From: JADGRA01 sp052143535
GTDB taxonomy: Bacteria; Myxococcota; Myxococcia; Myxococcales; Myxococcaceae
Direction: 5' to 3'
Length of the DNA: 64,000 nt
NCBI GenBank assembly: GCA_052143535.1
Contig: JBKQSS010000093.1
Location: 62,001-126,000 of the forward strand
Part shown: in pieces, positions 26,654-35,772 of the stretch
How positions within the stretch are numbered: the first letter of the stretch is position 1
Layout of the letters: each line of letters starts with the position of its first letter
Made by a program: the position numbers and the translations under genes
The notes under the pieces: generated by a model
The model's database searches: none
What the model was told of the DNA's origin: nothing
What the model saw: only the letters and a program-made list of their open reading frames with translations

Positions 26654-27037
26654 TCATTCCTCCCCTCGCCGAGTTGCCTTCGCTCGCGCATGGTGCCGCT
26701 TCGCTGCGAGTCGGCGTTCCTTGGAGGCGCGAGAGGGACGTGTCGGCTTTCGTACTCGTGGGACGTGGGAGAGCGCCCGCAGCGCCGCCCGGAGGCGGCG
26801 GAGGGCCACGGCTCGGTTTTGCGCCTGGCTGCGGCGCTCGGTGGCCGTCACGCTGAGCCCAGTGGCGGGGTGCAAGAGCCGGACGGCTGAGGCCGTCTTA
26901 TTTCGGTGCTGTCCTCCCGGACCGCTTCCGATGAAGAAGGTTTCTAGACTGGCCTGAAGCAGGCCCTCGTCTCCCAGCCGCAGTGCCTCGGCCGCTGCTC
27001 GCCGTCGCTCTGGGCTGACGTCTTTAGGCTCGTGCAT
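26654..27037 (-). CDS. Peptide chain release factor-like (GGQ) ribosome rescue protein
   Basis: 127 aa from ATG 27037 (MHEPKDVSPERR). The RF-1 catalytic domain is present: FFIGSGPGGQHRNKTASAV with GGQ at residues 41-43, which positions water for peptidyl-tRNA hydrolysis. The C-terminal tail RPSRASKERRLAAKRHHARA is basic and resembles the ArfB/YaeJ tail that enters the empty mRNA channel of stalled ribosomes. No codon-recognition domain exists, so it is a codon-independent rescue factor of the ArfB or C12orf65/PrfH-like class. It converges on the glycosyltransferase gene at 25837-26625. The same minus-strand frame stays open upstream across uvrA, but that part is antisense noise. Confidence 0.82.
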   Translation of the reverse strand: MHEPKDVSPERRRAAAEALRLGDEGLLQASLETFFIGSGPGGQHRNKTASAVRLLHPATGLSVTATERRSQAQNRAVALRRLRAALRALSHVPRVRKPTRPSRASKERRLAAKRHHARAKATRRGEE

Positions 27038-27502
27038 AAGGCCGGCGCGCTCGCTGGGGGTTAGCCCGCGCCTACAATAGAAGGGAATGACCACGCCCAA
27101 AGCGAAGAAACGGGCGCCGGCGCGTGCGCCAAGCACCCCCTCGCAGCACTCGGGCGGGCTTTTGAGACAGCTCCAGGAGGTACCGGTTTTGGGGGCCTCC
27201 GGGCCGAAGGTAGGTGGCAAAGTATTTCGCGATGGTGACCTCCAAGGAAAGCTGTTGAGGGCTCCGGTGAAGGCGCTGCTGGCGCGGCGGCAAAACGCTT
27301 CGAGCCAGGCCCCCGGGCCGGGTGATGAAGGAGTGGGTGGTGCTGGGGCGGGGGGACGGCCGACCGTCCTCGACCAGCGCGGGAGGGCTGGGCCTGTGTC
27401 GCCGCGCTGAAGAGATGAGGCTTTCACTCGGTGCCTGAGGTTTGGGACATTTGAGGGCGGCAGCGGCTGCCTCTCGCCGCTATTGAGGCCCCCGGCCGTC
27501 CC
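27038..27502. other. Intergenic region upstream of uvrA
   Basis: 465 bp between the divergent release-factor-like gene and the giant uvrA. It must hold both promoters. One doubtful small gene (27087-27410) is listed separately; otherwise nothing recognisable. Confidence 0.4.
27087..27410 (+). CDS. Doubtful small basic protein, 107 aa
   Basis: The frame starts at an ATG directly after AGAAGGGA, unusually close for a ribosome-binding site. The product begins MTTPKAKKRAPARAPSTPSQ, with a Lys/Arg/Ala/Pro N-terminus, then VPVLGASGPKVGGKVFRDG and a Gly-rich end. I recognise no family. The N-terminal 70 codons look somewhat protein-like, the last 35 do not. It may be noise in a GC-rich gap. Confidence 0.3.
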   Translation: MTTPKAKKRAPARAPSTPSQHSGGLLRQLQEVPVLGASGPKVGGKVFRDGDLQGKLLRAPVKALLARRQNASSQAPGPGDEGVGGAGAGGRPTVLDQRGRAGPVSPR

Positions 27503-30500
27503 ATGCAGAAGACCCACCTCGTCCGGGCCCGCACCCACAACCTCAAAGACGTCTCCCTCGAGCTGGCCGAAGGCGAGCTGGTGGCGGTGACCGGTGTTTC
27601 CGGCTCCGGCAAGAGCAGCCTGGCAGTGGACACCCTTTACGCCGAGGGCCAACGCCGCTTCGTCGAAAGCTTCAGCCCGTACGCCCGGCAGTTTCTGGAA
27701 CGGCTCGAGCGCCCGCCAATGGAGGCCCTCGAGCCGGTGGCCGCTGGCATTGCTGTCGACCGGCGCTCGCCAGTGAAGAGCTCGCGCTCGACGGTGGCCA
27801 CCCTGGCGGACTTGGAGGCGTACCTCTCGGCCCTCTTCACCCGCGAGGCCCTGCCGCTGTGTCCGTTGGACGGCCAGGAGGCCCGGCCCACCGACGCTCG
27901 GGCCGCCGCTTCGGCCGCGCTCCTCGTCGGCCAGGGCCGCCCGGGCGTGCTCACCTACCGCGTCCGCATGGCGGACACGGCGGACTTCCTCGACGCGCGC
28001 GAAGGGTTGCTCCGCGACGGCTACCGGCGGCTTCTGGTGCAGGGCCAGGTGCGGGAGCTCGAGGGACTCACCCCGGCCGAGGCGATGGGCGCGGGCGGGA
28101 CGGCCGAGGTGGTCGTGGACCGCCTGGTGCTCGAGGCCAAAGCCCTGGGCCGTCTCACCGCCAGCCTCGAAGAGGCCTGGGCGCGCGGGGCTGGCTCGGC
28201 GGCAGTGTGGGTAGACGGCGTGCGCACGGCGCTGCGTCAGGGCCTGGCCTGCCCGGCCTGTGGGCGCGGCTTCGAGGCTGCCTCGCCGGGCCTCTTCAGC
28301 TACCAGTCCGCGGTGGGCGCCTGTCCGGGCTGCCGCGGCTTCGGCCGGACGCTGGGAATTGACTGGGAAAAGGTAATTCCGGACACCTCCCTCAGCATTG
28401 AGGACGGGGCCCTTCGGCCATGGAATGGCCGCTCCAGCGAGTGGGAGCGCGAGATGCTGGTGCGCTTCGCCCGAAAGCGCGGCATCCCCTTGGACGTCAG
28501 CTGGGCGCGTCTCTCCGCGGCGCAGCGCGAGGCCGTCCTCGAGGGGGAGGGGAACTACCGGGCAGGGCATTACCCGGGGCTGCGGGCTTGGTTTCGCTGG
28601 CTCGAGGGGCGCACCTACAAAATGCACGTGAGAGTGCTGCTCAGCCGCTACCGCGCCTATGCGCTGTGCACGGCCTGCGGCGGGGCACGTCTCAACCCGA
28701 GTGCGCTCGGCTACCGGACTGGCGGCCTCACTCTCGCCGCTTGGCATGCCCTGGAAGTGGCCGAGGCCCGCGCCCGGCTGGACGTCTTGGCCACCCGGAC
28801 GGGGCAAGGCGAGCTCGTCCGGCGGGAGCTAGCCACTCGGCTCGCCTACCTGGAAAAAGTGGGCCTCGGCTACCTCCGCTTGGACCGCCAGAGCCGCACG
28901 CTGTCCGGTGGCGAGGCGCAGCGCGTTTCGCTCACCGCCGCCCTCGGCACCGCTCTCACCGGGGCACTCTTCGTCCTCGACGAGCCCACCGTCGGCCTGC
29001 ACCCCTCGGACGTGGACACGCTGTGCGGCACGCTCGAGGAGCTCGCCGTGCGAGGCAACGTCGCGCTGGTGCTGGAGCATGACCCAGCCGTCATCCGGCG
29101 CTGTGCCCGGGTGCTCGAGCTCGGGCCAGGGGCTGGCCCGGGGGGCGGGCAGCTCTGCTTCGACGGGACGCCCGCCGCGCTGGCCCACCGGATGGACTTG
29201 CCCACCGGGAGGGTGCTGGCCCAGGAGGCGCAAGCCGCCTTCCGGCCGCCGCGCCGGGCCCGCGGCCACCTCCACGTCCAGGGTGCGCGGGCGAATAACC
29301 TCCAGGGGCTCGAGGTGCGGTTTCCGCTGGGGACGCTGTGCACCATTACCGGCGTCTCCGGCAGCGGGAAAAGCAGCCTCTTGGAGGACGTCGTCTACCG
29401 CACACTGGCGCGTCGGTTGGGGGTGCGCGACGTCGAGGCGCCGGGGCCCGTCGATGCAGTGCACGGGGCGGACGGCATCTCCCGGGTAGTGCTGGTCGAC
29501 CAGGCGCCCCTGGGGCGAACGTCGCGCGGTAACGCCGCCACCTACACCAAGGCCTGGGACGCGCTGCGCCGGGCCTTCTCGGAGACGCCCGACGCCGTGC
29601 TGCGCGGGCTAGCGGCCAGCCACTTCTCCTTCAACGTCGAGGGTGGCCGGTGCGCGGCCTGCGCCGGCGAGGGCGCGGAGACGGTGGAAATGCAGTTTCT
29701 GGCCGACGTGCGCCTCACCTGCCCCAGCTGCCGCGGCAGGCGCTTCCGGGACGAAGTGCTAGCCGTGCGGCTGCGCGGCCGAAGCGTGGCCGAGGTCCTG
29801 GACATGTCCGTGGGCAGCGCGCTGGAGCTCTTCTCGGACGTCACCGCCGTGGCTCGGGCCCTTGAGCCGCTCGCTCGTCTTGGGCTCGGCTACCTCCCGC
29901 TCGGGCAGCCCCTCTCCACCCTCTCCGGAGGCGAGGCGCAGCGGGTGAAGCTGGCGCGGGCGCTGGGCGGACCGCAAGTGGGGGCCCTGTACCTACTGGA
30001 TGAGCCGAGCGCCGGGCTGCACGGCGAGGACGTCTCGGCTGTGCTGCGGGCGCTACACGCGCTGGTGGACGCCGGGGCCACTGTCCTGGCCGTCGAGCAT
30101 GACTTGGGCTTCATCCGCGGCTCCGACTGGGTGGTGGATTTGGGCCCTGGCGGTGGCCGGCACGGCGGCCGGCTGATTGCCGAGGGACCTCCGGCGGAGG
30201 TGGCGCGCGGCCCGGGGCGCACCGCCCTGGCCCTGCGGGCAACCGCTGGGGCAGCTCGCGAGGTGCCCAGCCAACCTGCGCCAGGGCCCGCTGCGCCGCG
30301 GGTCATCGAGGTGGAACATGCGCGCGAGCACAACCTCAGGGAGGTGAGCTGCCGCATTCCCTTGGGGAAGCTGGTGGTGATGACGGGGCCGTCGGGCAGC
30401 GGGAAGAGTACCCTCGCCTTCGACGTCCTCTACGCCGAGGCCCAGCGCCGCTTTGTGGAGACGCTGTCACCCTATGCCCGGCAGTTTCTGCCAATGCTGC

Positions 30501-32785
30501 CCCGGCCGGACGTCGAGCGGATTCGCGGGCTACCGCCGGCCGTCGCGCTCGAGCAACGTACCTCGCGCGCCGGCGCCACCAGCACCGTGGCCACCGTCAC
30601 CGAGGTGGCCCATTACCTGCGGCTCCTCTACGCCAAGGTGGGGACGCCCCATTGCCCTACCGACGGCTCGCCCATTGCGCCCCAGTCACCGGAGGTGCTG
30701 TTTCGCCGTGCGCGCACGGGGCGCGGCTCGCTGACGCTGCAGGCCCCGGTGGTGCGCGCGCGGAAGGGCACCTACCTGGATGTCTTCACCGCCGCTGCCC
30801 GGGCGGGTGTCAGCGAGGCGGTGGTGGACGGGGTGCGTGTTTCCACCGACGCGCCACCGCGGCTCTTGAAGTCCCGCGAGCATGACATTGACCTCGTGCT
30901 GTGGACCGGCCGCGCCTCAGCGCTGCCGCAGGAGGCCTTCGAGCGGGCGCTGCGCTGGGGCAAGGGGCTGGTGCGGCTCGTGTCTGGCGACGCCGAGCGC
31001 CTGTTGTCCGCGGCCCGAAGCTGCCCGGCGTGCGGAACGGCCGTCCCCGAGCTCGACCCGCGCTGGTTCTCCTTCAACACCCGCCAGGGCGCCTGCCCGG
31101 ACTGTGCCGGCACAGGCGTGCGCGGAGGGGCCGAAGCGGCTGCGGAGGGAGAAACCGATGCCTGCCCCAGCTGCGAGGGCACCCGGCTTCAGCCCATTCC
31201 CCGGGCAGTGCGGCTATTTGGCGCCCGCTACCACGAGGTGGTAGCCGAGTCTGTCTCGCGGGCCCTGGCTCGCGTGCGGCGCTGGCACTTTCGGGGAACG
31301 GAGGCGCAACTGGGGGACACCGCCCTCGGCGAGCTGATGCGCCGGCTCGAGTTCCTCGAGCGGGTTGGACTCGGCTACCTGCCGCTCGACCGCAACGCCT
31401 CCACCTTGAGCGGCGGTGAGATGCAACGGTTGCGGCTAGCGGCACAGGCCGGTGCAGGACTCACCGGCGCGCTGTACGTCCTCGATGAGCCCACCATCGG
31501 GCTCCACCCACGGGACACCGGAAAGCTTTTGGAAAACCTGCGCACCTTGGTGCGAACCGGCTCGACGGTGCTGGTGGTGGAACACGACGCGGACACGCTG
31601 CGCGCGGCCGACCACCTCATTGACTTGGGGCCCACCGGTGGAAGGGGCGGTGGGCGAATTGTCGCCGAAGGCCCGCCGGCGTACGTCCTTGGCCTGGCCA
31701 GCTCCCCCACCGCACGGGCCCTGGCGCGCCCGCCGCTCCCGCTTGCCGCCCGGCCGCCGGCCAAGGCCTGGCTCGAGCTGCGCGGGGCCCGGGCCAACAA
31801 CTTGCGAGGGGTGGACTTCCGTCTGCCGCTCGGACGGCTCACCGTCGTGGCCGGCGTCTCGGGCAGCGGCAAGAGCACGCTCGTCCGGCAAGTCCTTTTT
31901 CCGGCAGTGCGCGCGGCGCTGGGCCGAGTCACCCCGGCGCCCGGGGCCTTCACCGCGCTCTCCGGGCTGGGCGGCCTGCGCCGCGTGCTGGCCGTGGACC
32001 AGTCCCCCATCGGCCGCACACCGCGCAGTGTCCCGGCCACCTTTCTCGGCCTATGGGACGAGATGCGCCGCGCCTTTGCCGCCACGGCTGAAGCGCGCCA
32101 GCGGGGTTTCGGGCCGGCGCGCTTCTCGTTCAACACCCCAGCCGGTGGGCGATGCCAAGCCTGTCAGGGGCAGGGCAGCATCAGCCACGAGATGTCCTTC
32201 CTGCCGGACGTCACCACGCCCTGCGAGGCCTGTGGCGGCATGCGCTTCGACGCCGCCACCCGCGAGGTGCGCTACCGCGGACTGGACGTGGGCGAGGTGC
32301 TGCACCTGACGGTGGAGGAGGCGCGGGAAGTCTTCGCTGCGCTGCCGCGGGTGGCGGGCCCTTTGCAGTGCCTGGTGGAGCTCGGCGTCGGCTACCTGCA
32401 GCTCGGCCAGGGCAGTCACACCCTCTCCGGCGGGGAGGCTCAACGGCTGAAACTGGCGGCCGAGCTCACCGCCTCGGCCCGGCATGAGCCAACCCTGTAC
32501 GTCCTGGACGAGCCCACCACCGGCCTCCACCTCTCGGACGTGGAACGGCTGGTGCAGTTCCTCGGACGGCTTGTGGACCGAGGGGACACGCTCGTCGTCA
32601 TCGAGCACCACCCGGCCGTCATCGCCGCGGCGGACTATGTGGTGGAGCTCGGTCCGGAGGGCGGGGAGGCGGGCGGGCGCATCGTCGCCGAGGGGCCGCC
32701 GGCGCGCGTCGCCCGGAGGGACACTGCCACCGGGGAGGTGCTGCGCTCGCTGCTGGGCGTCGCCGGCGCCGCCAGGAGTGCCTGA
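27503..32785 (+). CDS. uvrA: Double-length UvrA (two UvrA units fused, four ATPase cassettes)
   Basis: 1760 aa, nearly twice the usual 930-970. Four Walker A motifs are visible near residues 31 (VSGSGKSS), 616 (VSGSGKSS), 962 (PSGSGKST) and 1451 (VSGSGKST). Four LSGGE signature motifs follow (SGGEAQRVSL, SGGEAQRVKL, SGGEMQRLRL, SGGEAQRLKL), each with a Walker B LDEP. Each half has its own Cys4 zinc modules (CPACGRG ... CPGCRG and CAACAG ... CPSCRG in the first; CPACGT ... CPDCAG and CQACQG ... CEACGG in the second). UvrA dimers detect bulky DNA lesions and load UvrB; here an intramolecular dimer is predicted. Whether both halves retain UvrB-binding and insertion domains needs alignment. It could be a damage- or drug-specific paralogue rather than the main repair UvrA. 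Confidence 0.9.
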   Translation: MQKTHLVRARTHNLKDVSLELAEGELVAVTGVSGSGKSSLAVDTLYAEGQRRFVESFSPYARQFLERLERPPMEALEPVAAGIAVDRRSPVKSSRSTVATLADLEAYLSALFTREALPLCPLDGQEARPTDARAAASAALLVGQGRPGVLTYRVRMADTADFLDAREGLLRDGYRRLLVQGQVRELEGLTPAEAMGAGGTAEVVVDRLVLEAKALGRLTASLEEAWARGAGSAAVWVDGVRTALRQGLACPACGRGFEAASPGLFSYQSAVGACPGCRGFGRTLGIDWEKVIPDTSLSIEDGALRPWNGRSSEWEREMLVRFARKRGIPLDVSWARLSAAQREAVLEGEGNYRAGHYPGLRAWFRWLEGRTYKMHVRVLLSRYRAYALCTACGGARLNPSALGYRTGGLTLAAWHALEVAEARARLDVLATRTGQGELVRRELATRLAYLEKVGLGYLRLDRQSRTLSGGEAQRVSLTAALGTALTGALFVLDEPTVGLHPSDVDTLCGTLEELAVRGNVALVLEHDPAVIRRCARVLELGPGAGPGGGQLCFDGTPAALAHRMDLPTGRVLAQEAQAAFRPPRRARGHLHVQGARANNLQGLEVRFPLGTLCTITGVSGSGKSSLLEDVVYRTLARRLGVRDVEAPGPVDAVHGADGISRVVLVDQAPLGRTSRGNAATYTKAWDALRRAFSETPDAVLRGLAASHFSFNVEGGRCAACAGEGAETVEMQFLADVRLTCPSCRGRRFRDEVLAVRLRGRSVAEVLDMSVGSALELFSDVTAVARALEPLARLGLGYLPLGQPLSTLSGGEAQRVKLARALGGPQVGALYLLDEPSAGLHGEDVSAVLRALHALVDAGATVLAVEHDLGFIRGSDWVVDLGPGGGRHGGRLIAEGPPAEVARGPGRTALALRATAGAAREVPSQPAPGPAAPRVIEVEHAREHNLREVSCRIPLGKLVVMTGPSGSGKSTLAFDVLYAEAQRRFVETLSPYARQFLPMLPRPDVERIRGLPPAVALEQRTSRAGATSTVATVTEVAHYLRLLYAKVGTPHCPTDGSPIAPQSPEVLFRRARTGRGSLTLQAPVVRARKGTYLDVFTAAARAGVSEAVVDGVRVSTDAPPRLLKSREHDIDLVLWTGRASALPQEAFERALRWGKGLVRLVSGDAERLLSAARSCPACGTAVPELDPRWFSFNTRQGACPDCAGTGVRGGAEAAAEGETDACPSCEGTRLQPIPRAVRLFGARYHEVVAESVSRALARVRRWHFRGTEAQLGDTALGELMRRLEFLERVGLGYLPLDRNASTLSGGEMQRLRLAAQAGAGLTGALYVLDEPTIGLHPRDTGKLLENLRTLVRTGSTVLVVEHDADTLRAADHLIDLGPTGGRGGGRIVAEGPPAYVLGLASSPTARALARPPLPLAARPPAKAWLELRGARANNLRGVDFRLPLGRLTVVAGVSGSGKSTLVRQVLFPAVRAALGRVTPAPGAFTALSGLGGLRRVLAVDQSPIGRTPRSVPATFLGLWDEMRRAFAATAEARQRGFGPARFSFNTPAGGRCQACQGQGSISHEMSFLPDVTTPCEACGGMRFDAATREVRYRGLDVGEVLHLTVEEAREVFAALPRVAGPLQCLVELGVGYLQLGQGSHTLSGGEAQRLKLAAELTASARHEPTLYVLDEPTTGLHLSDVERLVQFLGRLVDRGDTLVVIEHHPAVIAAADYVVELGPEGGEAGGRIVAEGPPARVARRDTATGEVLRSLLGVAGAARSA

Positions 32786-32805
32786 GGGGCCCCTTTTTTT
32801 GGGGC
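32786..32805. terminator. Bidirectional terminator between uvrA and the 117-aa gene
   Basis: Immediately after the uvrA stop lies GGGGCCCC followed by seven T, and GCCCC-T7-GGGGC (32789-32805) can fold as a hairpin whose right arm touches the stop codon of the convergent gene. It is the most convincing intrinsic terminator in the window and serves a tail-to-tail pair. Confidence 0.6.
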
Positions 32806-33158
32806 TACTTCTTCTTCTTGGTCGTCTTGGTCGTCTTGGCGGGCGGCTTCTTGGCGTCGGCCTTGCTGTCCTTCACCGGCTCCACCTTCCGCTCGGCCAA
32901 AAGCTTGTTCTCTCGCTCCAAGTCGGAGACGCGCTTCTCGAGGGCCGTCTTCTGGCTGAGGAGGTCGAGGTTTTTCTTCGCCATCGCGTCGTTCTGGTCG
33001 CGGGCGACGTGCAATTGCTTCTCGGCCTCGTCCTTCTGGCCAGTGAGGGTGATGACGGCGAAGCCGCTCACCAGCACTGCCACCGCAAGCAGAATCCACG
33101 GGAGCTTGGAGGGGCGCGCCCGCTGCCAGTCCGCTTCGAACTCGTCAGTCTGAGCCAC
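32805..33158 (-). CDS. Membrane-anchored coiled-coil protein with Lys-rich tail
   Basis: 117 aa. Residues 1-18 are charged, followed by one TM helix (LPWILLAVAVLVSGFAVITL) and a coiled coil (KNLDLLSQKTALEKRVSDLE). The tail is Lys/Ala/Pro/Thr-rich and ends KTTKTTKKKK. By positive-inside reasoning the long C-terminal part could face either side; a Lys-rich tail outside the membrane might bind peptidoglycan or nucleic acid, but this is a guess. No family recognised. It is convergent with uvrA and divergent from the hydrolase at 33242. Confidence 0.7.
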   Translation of the reverse strand: MAQTDEFEADWQRARPSKLPWILLAVAVLVSGFAVITLTGQKDEAEKQLHVARDQNDAMAKKNLDLLSQKTALEKRVSDLERENKLLAERKVEPVKDSKADAKKPPAKTTKTTKKKK

Positions 33159-33241
33159 GGATTGGAAACATTAGCAGGTCCGCCCCCAACCCCAAGTTCC
33201 TGAACGCCAGCCCCCATGGTACCAGGGCGCCCCGGAGTGCC

Positions 33242-34057
33242 ATGCCCACGCTCGCCCACAGCCAGGTGACTGCCCCGGGAAGCGCACCGGGCCGATGGCT
33301 GCTCGTCCTGCACGGGCTTCTGGGGCGAGGCAGCAACTGGCGGACCCTCACCCGAGCCCTGGTGAGCGCCCGGCCGGACTGGGGCGCGGTGCTGGTGGAC
33401 TTGCGCATGCACGGCGATTCGCTGGGCTTTCCGCCTCCGCACACCGTCCAGGCGGCAGCCGAGGACTTGGACGGGCTGGCCGCGCAGCTCCCCGGGCCGG
33501 TGGAGGGCGTTCTCGGACACTCGCTCGGTGGAAAGGTGGCCCTGGCCTGGGCGGCCGTGGCCCGGGGGCTCCGGCACGCCCTCATTCTCGACACCAACCC
33601 CGGGCCACGTCCGCTGGGCGAGGGCAGCGAGACGAGCAAGGAGGTGCTCTCCGTGCTGCGCAGCTTGCCCGCCGTGCTGCCGTCCCGGCAGGCGTTCATC
33701 GCCCAGGTGCAGGCGGCCGGCCAGCCTGCGGCGCTGGCCGCTTGGCTGGCGATGAGTCTGCAGCCCCAAGCCGGCGGCTTTCGCTTCGGCCTGGACATGG
33801 AGGCCATGGCTTCACTCTTGTCGGACGTCCTTGGCCGCGACGACTGGGCCGTCCTCACCTCGCCGCCGGCCGGCCTCCGCTTCAGCTTTATTCTCGGCGG
33901 CCGCTCGAGGACGGTGCGGGGGGAGGCTCTGCGACGTCTTCAGACGCTGGCCGCCGACGGGCGACTCGACCTCACCGTGCTGGCCGAGGCCGGCCACTGG
34001 CTGCAGGTGGATGACCCGGTGGGGACTCTGCGGGCGGTGACGGAGGCCCTTCGGTGA
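33242..34057 (+). CDS. Alpha/beta-hydrolase (YbfF-like esterase)
   Basis: 271 aa. The sequence follows the YbfF/abhydrolase_1 plan: oxyanion segment LLVLHGLLGRGSNWRTL, VDLRMHGDS, nucleophile elbow GHSLGGKVAL with Ser94, and a C-terminal catalytic His252 in EAGHWLQVD. It hydrolyses small acyl esters in the cytoplasm (YbfF acts on acyl-CoA-like and short esters). Its stop overlaps the GTG of the next gene by 4 bp, so the two are cotranslated. ATG 33242. Confidence 0.85.
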   Translation: MPTLAHSQVTAPGSAPGRWLLVLHGLLGRGSNWRTLTRALVSARPDWGAVLVDLRMHGDSLGFPPPHTVQAAAEDLDGLAAQLPGPVEGVLGHSLGGKVALAWAAVARGLRHALILDTNPGPRPLGEGSETSKEVLSVLRSLPAVLPSRQAFIAQVQAAGQPAALAAWLAMSLQPQAGGFRFGLDMEAMASLLSDVLGRDDWAVLTSPPAGLRFSFILGGRSRTVRGEALRRLQTLAADGRLDLTVLAEAGHWLQVDDPVGTLRAVTEALR

Positions 34058-34311
34058 GCGAGGCCAGGCGCTACCGGTGTGTGTGCTGCGCCTGCTGGAC
34101 GCTCGACGAGGAGCCCCCGGGGACTTTCAGCCTCTGTCCGGTGTGCGGCTGGGAGGACGACGCCTTTCAGGCCAAGCACCCGGACTTCGCCGACGGCACC
34201 AACGCCGTCAGCCTCAACACCGCCCGGAGGAATTTCCGTCTCCTCGGGGCCTCGGACCCGCGGCGGCTGTCGCGCACCCGTCCGCCAACCTCCGAGGAAC
34301 GCGGCGCCTAG
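34054..34311 (+). CDS. CPCC-type cysteine-rich small protein
   Basis: 85 aa, GTG start in a GTGA overlap with the hydrolase stop. The first 60 residues carry C-x2-C (CVCC), LCPVCGWEDD and QAKHPDFADGTNAVSLNTAR, which is the Cys_rich_CPCC family (PF14206). These are small zinc-ribbon-like proteins of unknown function, often encoded next to unrelated enzymes or toxin-type loci. Here it is coupled to an esterase, with no evidence of functional linkage. Metal binding is likely from the Cys pairs. Confidence 0.8.
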   Translation: MSEARRYRCVCCACWTLDEEPPGTFSLCPVCGWEDDAFQAKHPDFADGTNAVSLNTARRNFRLLGASDPRRLSRTRPPTSEERGA

Positions 34312-34394
34312 AGGAAAACAGTCTTTCCCCTGGGGTGGGTTGGCTGCTGTGCGGTGCCTTCTCTCTCCGGTGGGCCTGGCCGCGAGCCTCGGGG

Positions 34395-35720
34395 CTACCG
34401 GAAGAAGAGGTGGCACAGCACCGTGGACATGATGATGCCCGATAAGTCGGTGAGGAGACATGCCGCCACGGTGTGCCGCAGCGCTCGCACCTGGACGCTG
34501 CCGAAGTACACCGCCAGCACGTAGAAGGTGGTCTCCATGCTGCCGTTGATGGTCGAGGTGAGGTAGCCGATGAAGGAGTCAGGCCCGTACGTCTTCATCG
34601 TCTCGGCCAGCACGCCAATGGCCCCCGTGCCGGACAGCGGCCGGATGAGTGCCATGGGCAGTGCCTCGGGAGGAAAGCCCAGGGGCCCGGTGACTTTGCC
34701 GAGGACGCCGACGATGGCGTCCATCGCCCCCGAGGCGCGGAAGACGGCGACCGCCACCATGATGGCCACCAGGTAGGGGATGATGAGGACGGCGACTTGA
34801 AAGCCCTCCTTTCCGGCGGTGACGAGCACCTCGTACACCTTCACCCGCCGGGCGAAGCCGAAGAGGACGATGCTGAACATGAGGATGGGCAAAATCCACC
34901 CGCTCATGGCCGTCCGGAAGACTTCGAAGGGGGTGTGGCCCACCCGCAGCGTCAGGAGGGAGCGAACGAGTCCTGCCACCAGGGCCACCACCACGGCTAG
35001 GGTGACGAGCCGTCGCAGCGGGCTCGCCGGGGCATGGGGGAGCGCGGCCTGCTCCGCGGCGGCGTCGGCCGCCGCCGCGTCCGGCGCCTTCGGCGGCGGT
35101 GCCGGAGGAGGGCCGTCCTGCAGCACCACTCGCTCCGGGGCAAACCGGGGGAGCCGCTGCAGAAGCTTACAGGCCACCACCGCCACCACCGCCGAGGACA
35201 TGGTGGCCAGCATGGAGGGAAGGAAAATGGCCGCCGGGTCCTTGGAGCCGAGGGCCGAGCGCACGGTGATGACGCCCAAGGGTAAGACCGCCAGGCCCGA
35301 GGTGTTGATGGCGACGAAGAGCGCCATCGAGTTGCTCGCGACGCCCGGGTAGGGATTGAGCTGATTCAACTCGGAGATGGCCTTCAGCCCGAAGGGCGTC
35401 GCGGCATTTCCCACGCCGAGAATGTTGGCCGAGATGTTGAGAATCATCGCGCCAATCGCCGGGGAGTCGGCCGGCACGTCCGGGAAAAGACGCCGCATGA
35501 CGGGGCGCAGCAGTCGGGCAATGGAGGCCAACAGTCCCGCCTCGCGCAAAACGCCCATGAAGCCGAGCCACAACGCCATCGGCCCGATGAGCTTGATGGC
35601 CAAGCTGACGGCGTCGATGGAGGCGTCGGGCCAGGCCCGGTTGACGTCGGCGAGCCGCCCGGTGAAGGCAGCCACGACGATGGACCCGGCGACGAGGACG
35701 ACGAAGATGCCGTTGAGCAA
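34395..35720 (-). CDS. SpmA-SpmB fusion (nucleoside recognition/Gate domain membrane protein)
   Basis: 441 aa in one chain. The N-terminal half reads as SpmA (VSLAIKLIGPMALWLGFMGV, AIGAMILNISANILGVGNAA, TPFGLKAISELNQLNP) and the C-terminal half as SpmB (GWILPILMFSIVLFGFAR, FQVAVLIIPYLVAIMVAVA, ALIRPLSGTGAIGVLAETM). A Pro/Ala-rich linker sits between (around residues 195-225). In Bacillus, separate SpmA and SpmB are needed for spore core dehydration; fused versions are widespread in non-Firmicutes and their role there is unknown. About ten TM helices. The Gate domain suggests transport of a small solute. In a myxobacterium it may have nothing to do with sporulation. Confidence 0.85.
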   Translation of the reverse strand: MLNGIFVVLVAGSIVVAAFTGRLADVNRAWPDASIDAVSLAIKLIGPMALWLGFMGVLREAGLLASIARLLRPVMRRLFPDVPADSPAIGAMILNISANILGVGNAATPFGLKAISELNQLNPYPGVASNSMALFVAINTSGLAVLPLGVITVRSALGSKDPAAIFLPSMLATMSSAVVAVVACKLLQRLPRFAPERVVLQDGPPPAPPPKAPDAAAADAAAEQAALPHAPASPLRRLVTLAVVVALVAGLVRSLLTLRVGHTPFEVFRTAMSGWILPILMFSIVLFGFARRVKVYEVLVTAGKEGFQVAVLIIPYLVAIMVAVAVFRASGAMDAIVGVLGKVTGPLGFPPEALPMALIRPLSGTGAIGVLAETMKTYGPDSFIGYLTSTINGSMETTFYVLAVYFGSVQVRALRHTVAACLLTDLSGIIMSTVLCHLFFR

Positions 35721-35772
35721 GGGGCAGCCGCTACGCTAGCAGGCACCCGCTGGCTCGTCGCGATTCGGCCCC

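Noticed and set aside
27038..28807. Long minus-strand open frame joined to the release-factor-like gene
   Set aside because: It is antisense to uvrA; high GC suppresses stops in this frame. Only the last 127 codons have family motifs and a plausible start.
34311..34332. Terminator between the CPCC gene and the SpmA/B gene
   Set aside because: GGAAA and TTTCC could pair, but the stem is only 5 bp with a weak fold and no U-tract.
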